NCBI GenBank assembly: GCA_023392515.1
Contig: JAEVYX010000111.1
Coordinates: 1-64,000, forward strand
Direction of reading: 5' to 3'
Source of the DNA: Bacillota bacterium
GTDB lineage: Bacteria > Bacillota > Clostridia > Christensenellales > Aristaeellaceae
Length of the DNA stretch: 64,000 nt
Shown piece after piece: positions 41,213-50,403 of the stretch. Every line of letters begins with the position of its first letter. The first letter of the stretch is position 1. The position numbers and the translations under genes are program-made. The notes beneath the pieces are model-generated. The model made no database searches and was not told the origin of the DNA. It worked only from the letters and a program-made list of their open reading frames with translations.

Positions 41213-42556
41213 ATGGAACAAATGATTACGTTGGATTTACTACAGCGCATGAATGACCGTTTTGAACAATCTTTCGAAGGCAAACTTTCCCGCAATGCTG
41301 TCACCCGTTCGGGCCTTGCCGCTTCCGCCGCAGATTATGCCATGGAACGGCGGATGCGTTATTCCTTTTCTCTGGAGGTAGAGGTAGGAAAGGTCACCAA
41401 TCAAAAAAGCAGCGGCCGCTGCTGGATGTTTGCAGCGCTCAACACCATGCGGTTTGAAATCATGAAAAAGCTGAACCTGGAAACGTTTGAATTGTCCCAG
41501 AGCTATCCGCTGTTTTATGATAAATTGGAAAAATCCAATTATTTTTTGGAAAACATTCTTACTTCCCTGGATGCACCCCTGGATGGCCGCTTGGTGGCCT
41601 TCCTGCTGCAATCCCCCGTTCAGGATGGCGGCCAATGGGATATGTTCCGGTCCTTGGTGGAAAAATACGGCGTTGTTCCAAAAGACCAGATGCCTGAAAC
41701 CTTTCACTCCAGCAACACCGGCTTAATGAACAAATTCCTAACCCTAAAGCTGCGTCAATTTGCCTGTGAGCTTCGCACGGCCCATGAAGAAGGCGAAAGC
41801 CTTGCGAATTTAAGGGCAAAAAAAGAATCCATGCTGGCGGAAATCCATCATATGCTGTGCGTATGCCTGGGCACGCCTCCCACTGCTCTTTCCTTTGAAG
41901 TAAGGAACAAGGACAAGGCGTTTCACCGGGCGCAGATGACACCTGTGGAATTTTTCCGTACTTATGTGGGCTGGAATCTTGCGGACTATGTAAGCCTTAT
42001 CCATGCCCCCACCAAGGACAAGCCCTATGAAAGAATGTATACGGTAGACCGGCTGGGTTCTGTGTTCGGCGGTGCATATCCCGTGCGCTATCTGAACTTG
42101 CCTGCAGAACAGCTCAAAGAAGCAGCCATCCGGCAATTGCAGGACGGCCATCCCGTTTGGTTCGGCTGCGACGTGGGCCAATGGCTCCACCGGGAATGGG
42201 GCTGCATGGATACAGCTGCTTTTGATTTTGCGGGTGTACTGGGTACCGCCTTCCCTCTTACCAAAGCGCAAAGGCTGGATTACGGGGAAAGCGTCATGAC
42301 CCACGCCATGGTATTTGCAGGGGTTAACCTGGACGAAAATGGAAAACCTGATCGCTGGAAAGTGGAAAACAGCTGGGGCGATAAATCCGGCAACGAAGGC
42401 TGGTATATCATGTCCGACGATTGGTTCAGCGAATACACCTACCAGGTGGTGGTGCATAAGAAGCACCTCACTAACCGCCAGCTTGAACTGCTTTCCCAGG
42501 AGCCCATCATCTTAAAGCCCTGGGACCCCATGGGTTCCCTGGCGACAGTTCTATAA
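41213..42556 (+). CDS. pepC: Aminopeptidase C, bleomycin-hydrolase family
   Basis: The 447-residue length and motifs fit PepC/bleomycin hydrolase, a papain-like cytoplasmic cysteine aminopeptidase: catalytic Cys70 in SSGRCWMFAALN, His in MTHAMVFAG, and Asn in VENSWGDK. Family members form a hexameric barrel with active sites inside and trim their own C-terminus. It releases amino acids from peptide N-termini. An AAGGAGG site precedes the ATG. It lies upstream of a sulfhydrylase gene by 26 bases, in the same direction. Confidence 0.96.
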   Translation: MEQMITLDLLQRMNDRFEQSFEGKLSRNAVTRSGLAASAADYAMERRMRYSFSLEVEVGKVTNQKSSGRCWMFAALNTMRFEIMKKLNLETFELSQSYPLFYDKLEKSNYFLENILTSLDAPLDGRLVAFLLQSPVQDGGQWDMFRSLVEKYGVVPKDQMPETFHSSNTGLMNKFLTLKLRQFACELRTAHEEGESLANLRAKKESMLAEIHHMLCVCLGTPPTALSFEVRNKDKAFHRAQMTPVEFFRTYVGWNLADYVSLIHAPTKDKPYERMYTVDRLGSVFGGAYPVRYLNLPAEQLKEAAIRQLQDGHPVWFGCDVGQWLHREWGCMDTAAFDFAGVLGTAFPLTKAQRLDYGESVMTHAMVFAGVNLDENGKPDRWKVENSWGDKSGNEGWYIMSDDWFSEYTYQVVVHKKHLTNRQLELLSQEPIILKPWDPMGSLATVL

Positions 42557-42582
42557 TGATTGCTCGAAAAGGAGTGCTACCT

Positions 42583-43848
42583 ATGGCCCATGACGAAACC
42601 AAATGCCTCCATTCCGGTTACACCCCTGAAAACGGCGCCCCCCGTGTGATGCCCATCGTGCAAAGCACCACGTATGTATTTGACACCACTGCCCAAATCG
42701 GCGCTCTTTTCGATATGCCCACTGCCCATATGTATTCAAGGTTTTCCAATCCCACTGTGGAGGCAGTGGAAAAAAAGATTGCCGATCTGGAAGGCGGCGT
42801 GGGGGCTATGTGTACCTCGTCCGGACAGGCGGCATCTCTGTTGGCCATTCTCAACCTGTGCAAAAGCGGGGACAGTTTTGTCAGCACTTCCACTATTTAC
42901 GGCGGTACGGTAAACCTGTTTGCCGTTACCCTAAAGCGGCTGGGTATTGAATGCATTTTTGTGGATGCCGGCGCGGACGAAGAAACCATTCAAAAAGCGT
43001 TCAAGCCCAACACCCGTGCTGTTTTCGGAGAAACCCTTGCCAATCCCGCCTTGGCTGTATTGGATATTGAAAAATTTGCAGCCATTGCGCACAAGAACGG
43101 GTTGCCATTAATTATTGACAACACCTTTGCGACGCCCATACTCTGCAAGCCCTTCTCCTTTGGGGCAGACGTAATCATCCATTCCACCACCAAGTATATG
43201 GATGGGCATGCGCTGCAAGTGGGCGGCGTCATAGTGGATGGCGGTACATTCAACTGGGCAAACGGAAAATTTCCTGAATTTACGGAGCCGGACGATTCCT
43301 ATCACGGCGTTGTCTATACCCGGGATTTTGGCAATATGGCTTACATCGTAAAAGCCCGGATGCAGCTCATGCGGGATTTCGGAGCTTATCCTGCAGCACA
43401 CTCCGCATTTTTGCTGAACCTGGGGCTGGAAACCCTTCCCGTTCGCATGAGGCAGTATTGTGAAAACGGCCTTGCCGTGGCGAAGTATTTGCAATCTTCC
43501 CCTATGGTGGAATCGGTGCGCTATGCCGCGCTACCGGGGGATAAATATCACGATCTGGCGAAAAAATACCTGTCCAAGGGTACCTGCGGCGTGATTTCTT
43601 TTGTGATTAAGGGCGGCAAGGAAACCGCGGTGCGGTTTATGGATGGATTGAAGCTGGCTTCCAAGGAGGTCCATGTGGCGGATATCCGCACCTGTGTATT
43701 GCATCCTGCCAGCGCCACCCACCGGCAATTGACGGAGGCGCAGCTCATCGCCGCAGGAGTCAACCCCGGCCTTATCCGCATTTCTGTAGGCCTGGAGCAC
43801 ATCGACGACATTCTTAACGATATTCAGCAAAGTCTGGAATCGCTGTAA
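42583..43848 (+). CDS. metY: O-acetylhomoserine sulfhydrylase (PLP-dependent)
   Basis: The 421-residue protein is a Cys/Met-metabolism PLP enzyme. Lys204 in STTKYMDGH is the PLP lysine; YSRFSNPT, SSGQAA and IDNTFATP complete the active site. Its length and the insert after GGVIVDGG separate it from the shorter cystathionine enzymes (about 380-400). MetY condenses O-acetyl-L-homoserine with sulfide to homocysteine, giving methionine without cystathionine. The start at 42583 follows AAAAGGAG; a longer frame begins inside the pepC stop region. It may also act as a gamma-lyase; the exact thiol donor is not proven by sequence. Confidence 0.9.
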   Translation: MAHDETKCLHSGYTPENGAPRVMPIVQSTTYVFDTTAQIGALFDMPTAHMYSRFSNPTVEAVEKKIADLEGGVGAMCTSSGQAASLLAILNLCKSGDSFVSTSTIYGGTVNLFAVTLKRLGIECIFVDAGADEETIQKAFKPNTRAVFGETLANPALAVLDIEKFAAIAHKNGLPLIIDNTFATPILCKPFSFGADVIIHSTTKYMDGHALQVGGVIVDGGTFNWANGKFPEFTEPDDSYHGVVYTRDFGNMAYIVKARMQLMRDFGAYPAAHSAFLLNLGLETLPVRMRQYCENGLAVAKYLQSSPMVESVRYAALPGDKYHDLAKKYLSKGTCGVISFVIKGGKETAVRFMDGLKLASKEVHVADIRTCVLHPASATHRQLTEAQLIAAGVNPGLIRISVGLEHIDDILNDIQQSLESL

Positions 43849-43866
43849 ACCATCAAATGGGGCACA

Positions 43867-43910
43867 CAAAAGGCGCTATGCTCACGCTCGGGCACAGCGC
43901 CTTTTCGTTT
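43867..43910 (+). terminator. Terminator after metY
   Basis: AAAAGGCGCT pairs with AGCGCCTTTT around an 18-base, partly paired loop. It is symmetrical and may also act on the convergent LD-carboxypeptidase transcript. Confidence 0.85.
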
Positions 43911-43923
43911 TATAACCGTTTTT

Positions 43924-44850
43924 CTAAATCAGTTCCAACAGTCCGCTTCCCGCATCCATCCGGCAGGATGCGCCTAAGGGCAGCGTGATCTTGGGGCTGC
44001 AATGGCCTGCCTGCAGGTCACCTACTATCGGCTTTCCGCAGGGCATCACTACATCCCGGATGATCTCCTCCAAGGTGAGGCTGTATTCCGGATATTCTTC
44101 CACACAGTCCGTAAACGCTCCCAGTACGATACCTGAGCAATCATCAAACTTGCCGCCCAGGCGAAGTTTGGAAAGCATCCGGTCAAGGCTGTAAAACTTC
44201 TCGCCGATGTCCTCCAGGAAAAGGACTTTTCCTTTTGTATCAAGATCATAAGGCGTGCCCATGGCAGCAGCTACCAGCGTAAGGTTTCCGCCCACCAATT
44301 GGCCCTCCGCTTCGCCTTTTTGGATGCACTGAAGGGGTACGCCCTTTGGATTTTCGATTCTGCCCAGGGGGCTATCCATCATCAATGCCCGCAGGAGGCT
44401 TTCCCGGGAAAAGCTGTCGGCTTCCGGGGACAAATCATCAGAGGATGGCATGGGACCGTGAAACGTAACCAGGCCGCAGCGCATATTCAGCGCAATGTGG
44501 ACGGAAGTAATATCGCTATAGCCGATAAACGGCTTGGGATTTTTGCGGATCAGGTCATAATCAAGCCTATCGAGTATACGAAGCGTACCATACCCTCCCC
44601 GGACACAGTACACCGCATCAACATTAGGGTCTGCAAACATGCGGTTAATGGCATCAGCCCGCACCTGATCAGGGCCGGACAAATATCCATAAACCTGGCC
44701 CACGCTTTCATCCAATTTCACTTGAAAGCCAAGGCCCTTTACCTTATCCGCAATCAGCTCCACATTTTCCCGGGTGCTCGGGCGCATAGCGCCGGAAACG
44801 CCTATAAGACCAATGGTATCTCCCTTTTTCAGGGGTTTGGGGTAAATCAT
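43924..44850 (-). CDS. LD-carboxypeptidase (peptidase S66)
   Basis: The 308-residue protein matches S66 LD-carboxypeptidases: it opens with LKKGDTIGLIGVSGAMRP, then AVYCVRGGYGT, the nucleophile Ser in GYSDIT, FHGPM, and a C-terminal DIGE segment and GHCSPKITLPLG with the Glu and His of the Ser-Glu-His triad. LdcA cuts the terminal D-Ala from tetrapeptides during peptidoglycan recycling in the cytoplasm; related MccF proteins inactivate microcin C. Its neighbours (D-aminopeptidase, alanine racemase) favour the recycling role. An AAGGAG site precedes the ATG. Confidence 0.9.
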   Translation of the reverse strand: MIYPKPLKKGDTIGLIGVSGAMRPSTRENVELIADKVKGLGFQVKLDESVGQVYGYLSGPDQVRADAINRMFADPNVDAVYCVRGGYGTLRILDRLDYDLIRKNPKPFIGYSDITSVHIALNMRCGLVTFHGPMPSSDDLSPEADSFSRESLLRALMMDSPLGRIENPKGVPLQCIQKGEAEGQLVGGNLTLVAAAMGTPYDLDTKGKVLFLEDIGEKFYSLDRMLSKLRLGGKFDDCSGIVLGAFTDCVEEYPEYSLTLEEIIRDVVMPCGKPIVGDLQAGHCSPKITLPLGASCRMDAGSGLLELI

Positions 44851-44862
44851 GCGGCACGCTCC

Positions 44863-45663
44863 TTACAAGCAAAACAGCAGAAATTTAAGCACATCCATAT
44901 ACGCATCCGCTTCATAACGCACGGTACGTGAATCCACCTGAACACAGCCCGGATAAAAACTGTTGCGGTACGCCAAATAGTGCTCTTTATAATTGATCTC
45001 AACTGTAAAATGGTCCGGCAGTGGAAATTGACACATTTTCGGGTCCAGCGCCATGGCCTTTTCAGCCGTTTCCCGGATACGGCGGACCGCCAGCGCAGGA
45101 TGGATAGAGACGGAACCATTTCCAAGGCCTTCGTTTACCGGTACGGTGAGGATGTTGGGGTTCATGGTTTTCACCCATTCGCACAGCATCTTATCCCCCG
45201 TCACCATCAGCACCGGCACCTTCAGCATAGCTGCCGTGAGGCTGTTGAGCATCAGCTCAGGGGCCAGGATGCCGTTGATCTTAACGTGGTTGTTCTGGGT
45301 GTTCATGGTATGGGACAAAGGATTCCCGTTCATGGCGGCGCCGGAATGGTAGCCGGTGAACAGGACGCCATCAAAGGTTTCATCCAGTCCAGCCATCATG
45401 ATATAGGGGTTACGGGCCCAGCCGCGAAACAGCCGTGCTTTTTCCGGCAGTGCTTCAGGATGGATGTTTCTGGCGGAATCATGGGCATCCTTTACAAGAA
45501 TCTCATCTGCGCCTCCTGCCAGTACCCCTTCGCAGGCCGCTGCCACTTCCCTGGTCATCTGATCTGCAAAGGGCGTATAGTCAGGCTTGTTCTTTCCTGT
45601 TTCATCCCAATGGGCAATGCCGCAGGTTCCCTCGATGTCCGCGGATAAAAATATCTTTTTCAT
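44863..45663 (-). CDS. D-aminopeptidase, M55 DppA family
   Basis: The 266 residues contain the M55 metal ligands: Asp and Glu in SADIEGTCG, His in KDAHDSARN, and His in GYHSGA, with the HTMN segment that follows. DppA of B. subtilis is a decameric zinc enzyme that hydrolyses D-Ala-D-Ala and related D-amino-acid peptides. The start at 45663 has a GAGG seven bases upstream; an ATG four codons earlier overlaps the M20 stop but has poor spacing. It sits between an M20 hydrolase and LD-carboxypeptidase. Confidence 0.92.
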   Translation of the reverse strand: MKKIFLSADIEGTCGIAHWDETGKNKPDYTPFADQMTREVAAACEGVLAGGADEILVKDAHDSARNIHPEALPEKARLFRGWARNPYIMMAGLDETFDGVLFTGYHSGAAMNGNPLSHTMNTQNNHVKINGILAPELMLNSLTAAMLKVPVLMVTGDKMLCEWVKTMNPNILTVPVNEGLGNGSVSIHPALAVRRIRETAEKAMALDPKMCQFPLPDHFTVEINYKEHYLAYRNSFYPGCVQVDSRTVRYEADAYMDVLKFLLFCL

Positions 45664-45671
45664 AATGATCC

Positions 45672-46841
45672 TCATCCTTTCAAATAATCCAATGCCATGG
45701 CTGTTTGCAGTGCGACACCCACAGGCAGGCAGGCTTCATCCACAGTAAAGGTGCTGGTATGCAAGGGCGTTCCAATGCCGCAGCCAAGGTCATAGTACAT
45801 GCCCGGCGCATGCTTTACAAAGAAGCCGAAGCTTTCCACCCCAAGGCTTGGCGCAGGCCGGAGCACCATTTGCTCTTCGCCGATGATATCCTTTGCCACT
45901 GCGGCAAACCGCTCATAAAGGGCCTCATTGTTGTAAACGGCGCCATAGCTGTCCCGAAGCGTAACATCCGCGCTGCCGCCAAGCCCTTCGGCCAGGCTCT
46001 GCGCCACCTCCACAATTCTCCGCTTGCAGCTTTCTTGAACTTCCGGCAGCAAGGTGCGCAAGGTGCCTTCGATTTCCACCTGATTGCAGATAATATTTCT
46101 GGCGCTTCCGCCCTGAATTTTGCAAAGGGAAACCACCGCGCTGTCCAGGGGCGATACATTCCTGCTCACCAGGGTTTGAAGCGCCACAACGATTTGGGAA
46201 GCAATCAAAAGGGCATCGGTGCCGCGCTCAGGATATGCACCATGACAGCTTTTCCCATGAACGGTGATATTGATATCATCGCTGGCGCCGCTCACACAGC
46301 CGGGCTTTGTATACACAACACCCGCTTTCTGGTCCGGCAGCATATGAAGCCCCAATACCGCGTCGACATGGGGATTTTCCATGCACCCCGTCGCTACCAT
46401 CTCCCTGGCACCACCAACGGTCTCTTCTGCCGGCTCAAAGAAAAGCTTGACATTGCCATGGAGTTTATCTCTTCTTTCAGACAGAAGCCGCGCAGCACCC
46501 AGAACAATCGCCATATGGGCATCATGCCCGCAGGCGTGCATGACCCCCGGCGTTTGGGATATAAAATCGCATTTGTTTTCTTCCTGAATGGGCAGCGCAT
46601 CCATATCAGCCCGAATTGCGATGGTTTTCCCGGGAAATGATCCGCGGATCAGGCCAACGACCGCGTATTGCCCAGGATAGGTAAGGGTTTCAATGCCCAT
46701 CTCCTGAAGTATTTTTAAAACAAACGCCTGGGTTTTTTGCTCTTGTCCCCCCAATTCCGGGTGCATATGCAGTTCTCTGCGAACAGAAACAAGCCAGGGC
46801 GACAATTCCTGCGCCTGCTGTGTCAAACTTGATTGAATCAT
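45672..46841 (-). CDS. M20-family amidohydrolase
   Basis: The 389-residue protein has the M20D layout: HMHPELGG near the start, the metal site DMDALPIQE and HACGHDAHM, FEPAEE with catalytic Glu pair, and a lid domain with KSCHGAYPERGTDA. Members cleave N-acyl amino acids or N-acetyl-diaminopimelate or small peptides. Which one cannot be told; N-acetyl-L,L-DAP deacetylase is a possible role given its wall-recycling neighbours. It overlaps the end of the alanine racemase gene by four bases. Confidence 0.9.
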   Translation of the reverse strand: MIQSSLTQQAQELSPWLVSVRRELHMHPELGGQEQKTQAFVLKILQEMGIETLTYPGQYAVVGLIRGSFPGKTIAIRADMDALPIQEENKCDFISQTPGVMHACGHDAHMAIVLGAARLLSERRDKLHGNVKLFFEPAEETVGGAREMVATGCMENPHVDAVLGLHMLPDQKAGVVYTKPGCVSGASDDINITVHGKSCHGAYPERGTDALLIASQIVVALQTLVSRNVSPLDSAVVSLCKIQGGSARNIICNQVEIEGTLRTLLPEVQESCKRRIVEVAQSLAEGLGGSADVTLRDSYGAVYNNEALYERFAAVAKDIIGEEQMVLRPAPSLGVESFGFFVKHAPGMYYDLGCGIGTPLHTSTFTVDEACLPVGVALQTAMALDYLKG

Positions 46842-48004
46842 TGCGTCACTCCCCCATCCTTCAGCAATTCATCCACAACCTTCCATACTGCGCCATTTTT
46901 AAGATACACCCTGGGCGGGCGACGGCTTACAAGCGTGATGGCCTCATTGCGGTTGGTGTTTGCCCAATTGGCGTACGTCATATAGGAGATCCCGCCCCCC
47001 AACAAGCAAACCTCATCTCCAGGCTTTGCCAAGGGGATATCCGTCACATCCACCATCATCTGATCCATGCATACCAAGCCTATTACCGGCGCGAGTTTTC
47101 CATGTATCAGTACGCTGGCTGTCCTTGACATGCATCTTGGATATCCGTCCCCATACCCGGCGCAAAGGGTGGCAATGCGTGAATCCCGCTTTAACAGCTC
47201 CCGGTCATCATATCCCACCGGCTCTCCCATTGCCACTTGTGTAATTTGGGCAATGGTGGTTTTCAGCGTCAGCGTTTCCTGGCAGGAAAAGTCCATCGTC
47301 TCGCTGCCCATGGGCCACACGCCAAAAAGCAAGGCCCCGGTACGTACGCGATTGTACTGCCAATTTGGATACCGCACCAAGCCAATGGAATCACAAAGGT
47401 GCAATTCGGGGATAAAAAGCCCTTCCGTCCTGAGGGCTTCATTGATTACCTGAAGCCGGTCATGCTGCAGCTGATCCCGCTCCTTACCGATCAGCGCAAG
47501 GTGGGAATAAAGCCCCTGAATATGAATATGCGGAAGCTTGGCAATTTGAAGAATTTCATAAACAGTTTCCTGGCCGGGCACGAATCCAAGGCGGTGCATG
47601 CCGGTATCTATTTTGATATGAATGGCTGCCATTGATGGAAGCCTTTGCGCAGCCAACTGAATCGCCTGGGCCTGCACATAAGATGAAACAGTAAGTTGTA
47701 TGTTTTTCTGAATTGCCTCAGTCAGCGCTTCCTCTTCCGTTGTTCCCATCACCAGTATTTCGCCGGTGATACCATTGTGGCGCAGCTCCAAGGCTTCCCT
47801 GACACAGGAGACGGCAAAGCTTTCCGCGCCAGCTTGTGCCAATGCCCGGGCCACCTCCACCGCCCCATGGCCATAGGCATTGGATTTCAGCACGCAGGTG
47901 ACTTTCACACCCGGTCCGCAGAGCTTGCATACTTGCGCGTAATTATGCGTCAGCTTGTCCAAATCGATTTCCACCCAGGTTCTGCGTATATAAGATGTAT
48001 TCAT
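46838..48004 (-). CDS. alr: Alanine racemase
   Basis: The 388-residue enzyme has the PLP lysine Lys40 in VLKSNAYGHG, the IKIDTGMHRLGF segment, and the catalytic tyrosine in CAGYGDGYPR within the C-terminal barrel domain. It converts L-alanine to D-alanine for peptidoglycan. The frame stays open for 36 codons upstream, but the start at 48004 fits the family N-terminus (RTWVEIDL); its ribosome site is weak (AAGAAGAG). The promoter lies in a cluster of GAATTGCAAG boxes. It leads the recycling genes M20, D-aminopeptidase and LD-carboxypeptidase. Confidence 0.94.
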   Translation of the reverse strand: MNTSYIRRTWVEIDLDKLTHNYAQVCKLCGPGVKVTCVLKSNAYGHGAVEVARALAQAGAESFAVSCVREALELRHNGITGEILVMGTTEEEALTEAIQKNIQLTVSSYVQAQAIQLAAQRLPSMAAIHIKIDTGMHRLGFVPGQETVYEILQIAKLPHIHIQGLYSHLALIGKERDQLQHDRLQVINEALRTEGLFIPELHLCDSIGLVRYPNWQYNRVRTGALLFGVWPMGSETMDFSCQETLTLKTTIAQITQVAMGEPVGYDDRELLKRDSRIATLCAGYGDGYPRCMSRTASVLIHGKLAPVIGLVCMDQMMVDVTDIPLAKPGDEVCLLGGGISYMTYANWANTNRNEAITLVSRRPPRVYLKNGAVWKVVDELLKDGGVTQ

Positions 48005-48061
48005 GCCCGTTTGCTCTTCTTTCGAAAAAACCGCAAATTTGTTGGGAAATTCCTCCTTGGC

Positions 48062-48090
48062 ATTGTAGAGGAATTGCAAGCGAATTGCAA
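48062..48090 (-). promoter_or_regulatory. Promoter of the alr operon
   Basis: On the minus strand TTGCAA and TACAAT are separated by 17 bases. The -35 hexamer lies inside one of three GAATTGCAAG boxes. Confidence 0.65.
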
Positions 48091-48117
48091 GACCATCTTT
48101 CTTATCTTGCAATTCGC
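48071..48117. repeat. Three GAATTGCAAG boxes at the alr promoter
   Basis: GAATTGCAAG occurs at 48071-48080 and 48082-48091 (11-base step, one helical turn), and its reverse complement at 48106-48115. The last two extend to a perfect 12-bp inverted repeat (GCGAATTGCAAG / CTTGCAATTCGC) with a 14-base spacer. The array overlaps the -35 and spacer of the promoter, as an operator would. Confidence 0.7.
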
Positions 48118-48134
48118 GCGGTGATTTTGAAAGG

Positions 48135-48506
48135 TCAGCCCCTTTTTTCGTCAGTTTTCTCTTGAAAACGCAGAGCTTTCACCGCAACCCGCTGATGCAT
48201 GGCGGTTCCAATCAATCCGCAGGAATCAAAAGCCTGAATATCAAAGGTATAAATGCGCCCCTCTTGGCTCGTCAGGTTTGCCTCAGCCCATACCCGCATG
48301 CCAACCGGCGTCGCGGCCTCATGGTGTACATCCATCCTGGTACCCACCGTTGTAATTCCCTCATCCAGCGTGCCTACCAGCGCATTGCATGCGGCCTTTT
48401 CCATAAGGGCCACCAAAGCAGGCGTAGCAAATACCTGAAGGCTGCCGCTTCCCATAACGGCGGCCGTATTCTCTTTGGTTACAATCCCTTCCTGTTTCCC
48501 GGTCAT
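48135..48506 (-). CDS. FlK-like acyl-CoA thioesterase (hot-dog fold)
   Basis: The 123-residue protein fits the fluoroacetyl-CoA thioesterase-like family: FATPALVALMEKAACNAL at the start, TTVGTRMDVHHEAATPVGM in the centre with the Glu/His area, and a final LIGTAMHQRVAV segment. FlK itself protects Streptomyces cattleya from fluoroacetate, but such proteins are common in bacteria lacking that chemistry and their acyl-CoA is unknown. A GGAGGA site precedes the ATG. It is 48 bases downstream of the MATE gene. Confidence 0.85.
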   Translation of the reverse strand: MTGKQEGIVTKENTAAVMGSGSLQVFATPALVALMEKAACNALVGTLDEGITTVGTRMDVHHEAATPVGMRVWAEANLTSQEGRIYTFDIQAFDSCGLIGTAMHQRVAVKALRFQEKTDEKRG

Positions 48507-48554
48507 ACTTTTTCCTCCTGCACGTAAATTACTTTTTCAATATCCTGACATCCA

Positions 48555-49952
48555 TTATAAAACCCTTTGTAGCTTCCATTTCCCCCGCAAAAACCGGCCC
48601 GTGAACAGAATCACCCGAAAAATCCAGTCCAGGATCATGGCTTCCCATACACCTATGGCACCCCAGCCCAAATTTTTCCCCAATATAAAGCTAAATACCA
48701 CCCTAAAAACTATCATGGAGAAAATCGAGACAACCATGGCGTAATGCACATCGTTGGATGCACGCAGCGCATTTGGAAGCGTGAAAGAAAGAGGCCAGAG
48801 GAAAATGCCGCAGCCATTATGAATCATGACCAGAATATAGGAAAGGCTGATTGTTTCAGGAGACAGGTTATAAAGCCCCAAGATCGTGTTCAGCGAAAGA
48901 AGAATCAGGACGTTCCAGACAGCTCCGGCGATATAGGAAATTTTCATGAGCTTTCTGATCTGGCTTTCCACTGCACGGTAATCCCCGGCACCAACGCTTT
49001 GGCCGACAACAGTAAGCATTGCCAGATTCATAGCTTGGCCCGGTATGCAGCCAAGGGAATCCAAATTATTCGCTACAGCGTTTGCGGCCATCTGCACTGT
49101 GCCAAAGGATGCAATTACCCCCACTACCAATACCCTGCCCAGGTTGAAGATACCGTTCTCCAGGCCGTTGGGGACACCGATGTGTAAAATTCTGCGTATC
49201 ATTGCGAAATTGAAGCGGCGCATTTGGCGTATATCTCCATGAACAGGCAGGCGCTTGTTTTGCATAAGTGCAAAAATTACCACAGATGCAATCACCCTGG
49301 CAAGGAAAATGGAGAAAGCCACGCCATAAATGCCGGCTTTAAACACGAATACAGCCAGGACGCTTCCCGTGATACTGGAAAGATATAGCCCCAAGGAAAG
49401 GAGCATGGGCGTTTTGGAATTGCCCATAGCCCGAAAAACCGCCGCACAAGCATAGTACACTGCCAAAAAGGGATAAGAAAACGCCACCCACTGAAAATAG
49501 GCCATGGCGTTTTGAAGAACCCCCGAATCAACCCGGCCGTAAAATAAGGTAAATAAATGCTGCCGCGGCAGCAGCACCAGCGCCATGATGCAAACGGATA
49601 TGCATATGGTAACAACCATCAATTGGCTGGCGGCCTCACAAGCGTTGTCCTTTTCCTGGTGTCCGATATACTGTGCTGTCACCACGGCGCCGCCGGCTGC
49701 CAATGCGGCAAACACATTCAGGACTACGGCATCAATCATATCCACTAAAGATATACCGGATACCGCCTCTTCCCCTGCCGAGGCGATCAGCATAACGTTG
49801 AACATGGCTACTAATACGATCAGCATCTGCTCAACAGCAAGAGGAAGAATGAGCCTGCGCAGCATACGGTTATCAAACACGCGCTTTATGCCAACTTTCT
49901 TTGTTGCTTGATTCGGAAATTCACCCTTCAGCCCGCCAGCCCTTGCACACAT
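48555..49952 (-). CDS. MATE-family efflux transporter
   Basis: The 465-residue protein has about 12 hydrophobic segments in two similar halves, with MATE features such as LVDMIDAVVLNVFAALAAGGAVV and GQSVGAGD. It exports cationic drugs or metabolites using a Na+ or H+ gradient; the substrate is unknown. The start is not firm: the ATG at 49952 lies inside the end of the YbaK gene with a modest AAAGG site, and no internal start codon has a better one. Confidence 0.88.
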   Translation of the reverse strand: MCARAGGLKGEFPNQATKKVGIKRVFDNRMLRRLILPLAVEQMLIVLVAMFNVMLIASAGEEAVSGISLVDMIDAVVLNVFAALAAGGAVVTAQYIGHQEKDNACEAASQLMVVTICISVCIMALVLLPRQHLFTLFYGRVDSGVLQNAMAYFQWVAFSYPFLAVYYACAAVFRAMGNSKTPMLLSLGLYLSSITGSVLAVFVFKAGIYGVAFSIFLARVIASVVIFALMQNKRLPVHGDIRQMRRFNFAMIRRILHIGVPNGLENGIFNLGRVLVVGVIASFGTVQMAANAVANNLDSLGCIPGQAMNLAMLTVVGQSVGAGDYRAVESQIRKLMKISYIAGAVWNVLILLSLNTILGLYNLSPETISLSYILVMIHNGCGIFLWPLSFTLPNALRASNDVHYAMVVSIFSMIVFRVVFSFILGKNLGWGAIGVWEAMILDWIFRVILFTGRFLRGKWKLQRVL

Positions 49953-50403
49953 CGACCCAGCCTTTGCTTTTGCTAGTTAGGGAAAGCTCATCCAAGGTCA
50001 TTTCAATCGCGCTGTTTCCCGAACCGCAAGCAGGGAATACGGTTTGAAACCGTTTAAGGGAAACATCCAGCCAAATGCTCACCGCCGGGTTTTCAACAGC
50101 AAACGGACATACACCGCCTACGGCATGCCCGATTTGTTCTACCGCTTCCTCCGGAGAAAGCATGCTGGCTTTTAGTCCAAAGGCCACCTTGAATTTGCCA
50201 TTATCAATGCGGGCGTCACCCGCGGCGACCAGCAAAATGGGGCCATCGTTTCCGCGAAATGAAAGTGTTTTGGCAATACGCTCCTCTTGGGTACGAAGTG
50301 CCTGCGCAGCCAGCGCTACTGTGGCGCTGGAGAGCTCCAGCACTTGTATCCGGCTGCCCATGTGATATTGATCCAGATATGCCCTAACCTGTTCCAGCGA
50401 CAT
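49921..50403 (-). CDS. YbaK/EbsC-type aminoacyl-tRNA deacylase
   Basis: The 160-residue protein has the YbaK/ProX fold: LELSSATVALAAQALRTQEERIAKTLSF region (shown in part), a conserved Lys in AKTLSF, the LLVAAGDARID strand and GHAVGGVCPF with the GxxxGGVxPxG-type loop. Family members hydrolyse mischarged tRNAs such as Cys-tRNA-Pro or Ala-tRNA-Pro in trans. The exact specificity is not readable. The start at 50403 has an AGGAAG site. A complementary ACGCTTCCT lies 45 bases upstream and could pair with that site. Confidence 0.9.
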   Translation of the reverse strand: MSLEQVRAYLDQYHMGSRIQVLELSSATVALAAQALRTQEERIAKTLSFRGNDGPILLVAAGDARIDNGKFKVAFGLKASMLSPEEAVEQIGHAVGGVCPFAVENPAVSIWLDVSLKRFQTVFPACGSGNSAIEMTLDELSLTSKSKGWVDVCKGWRAEG

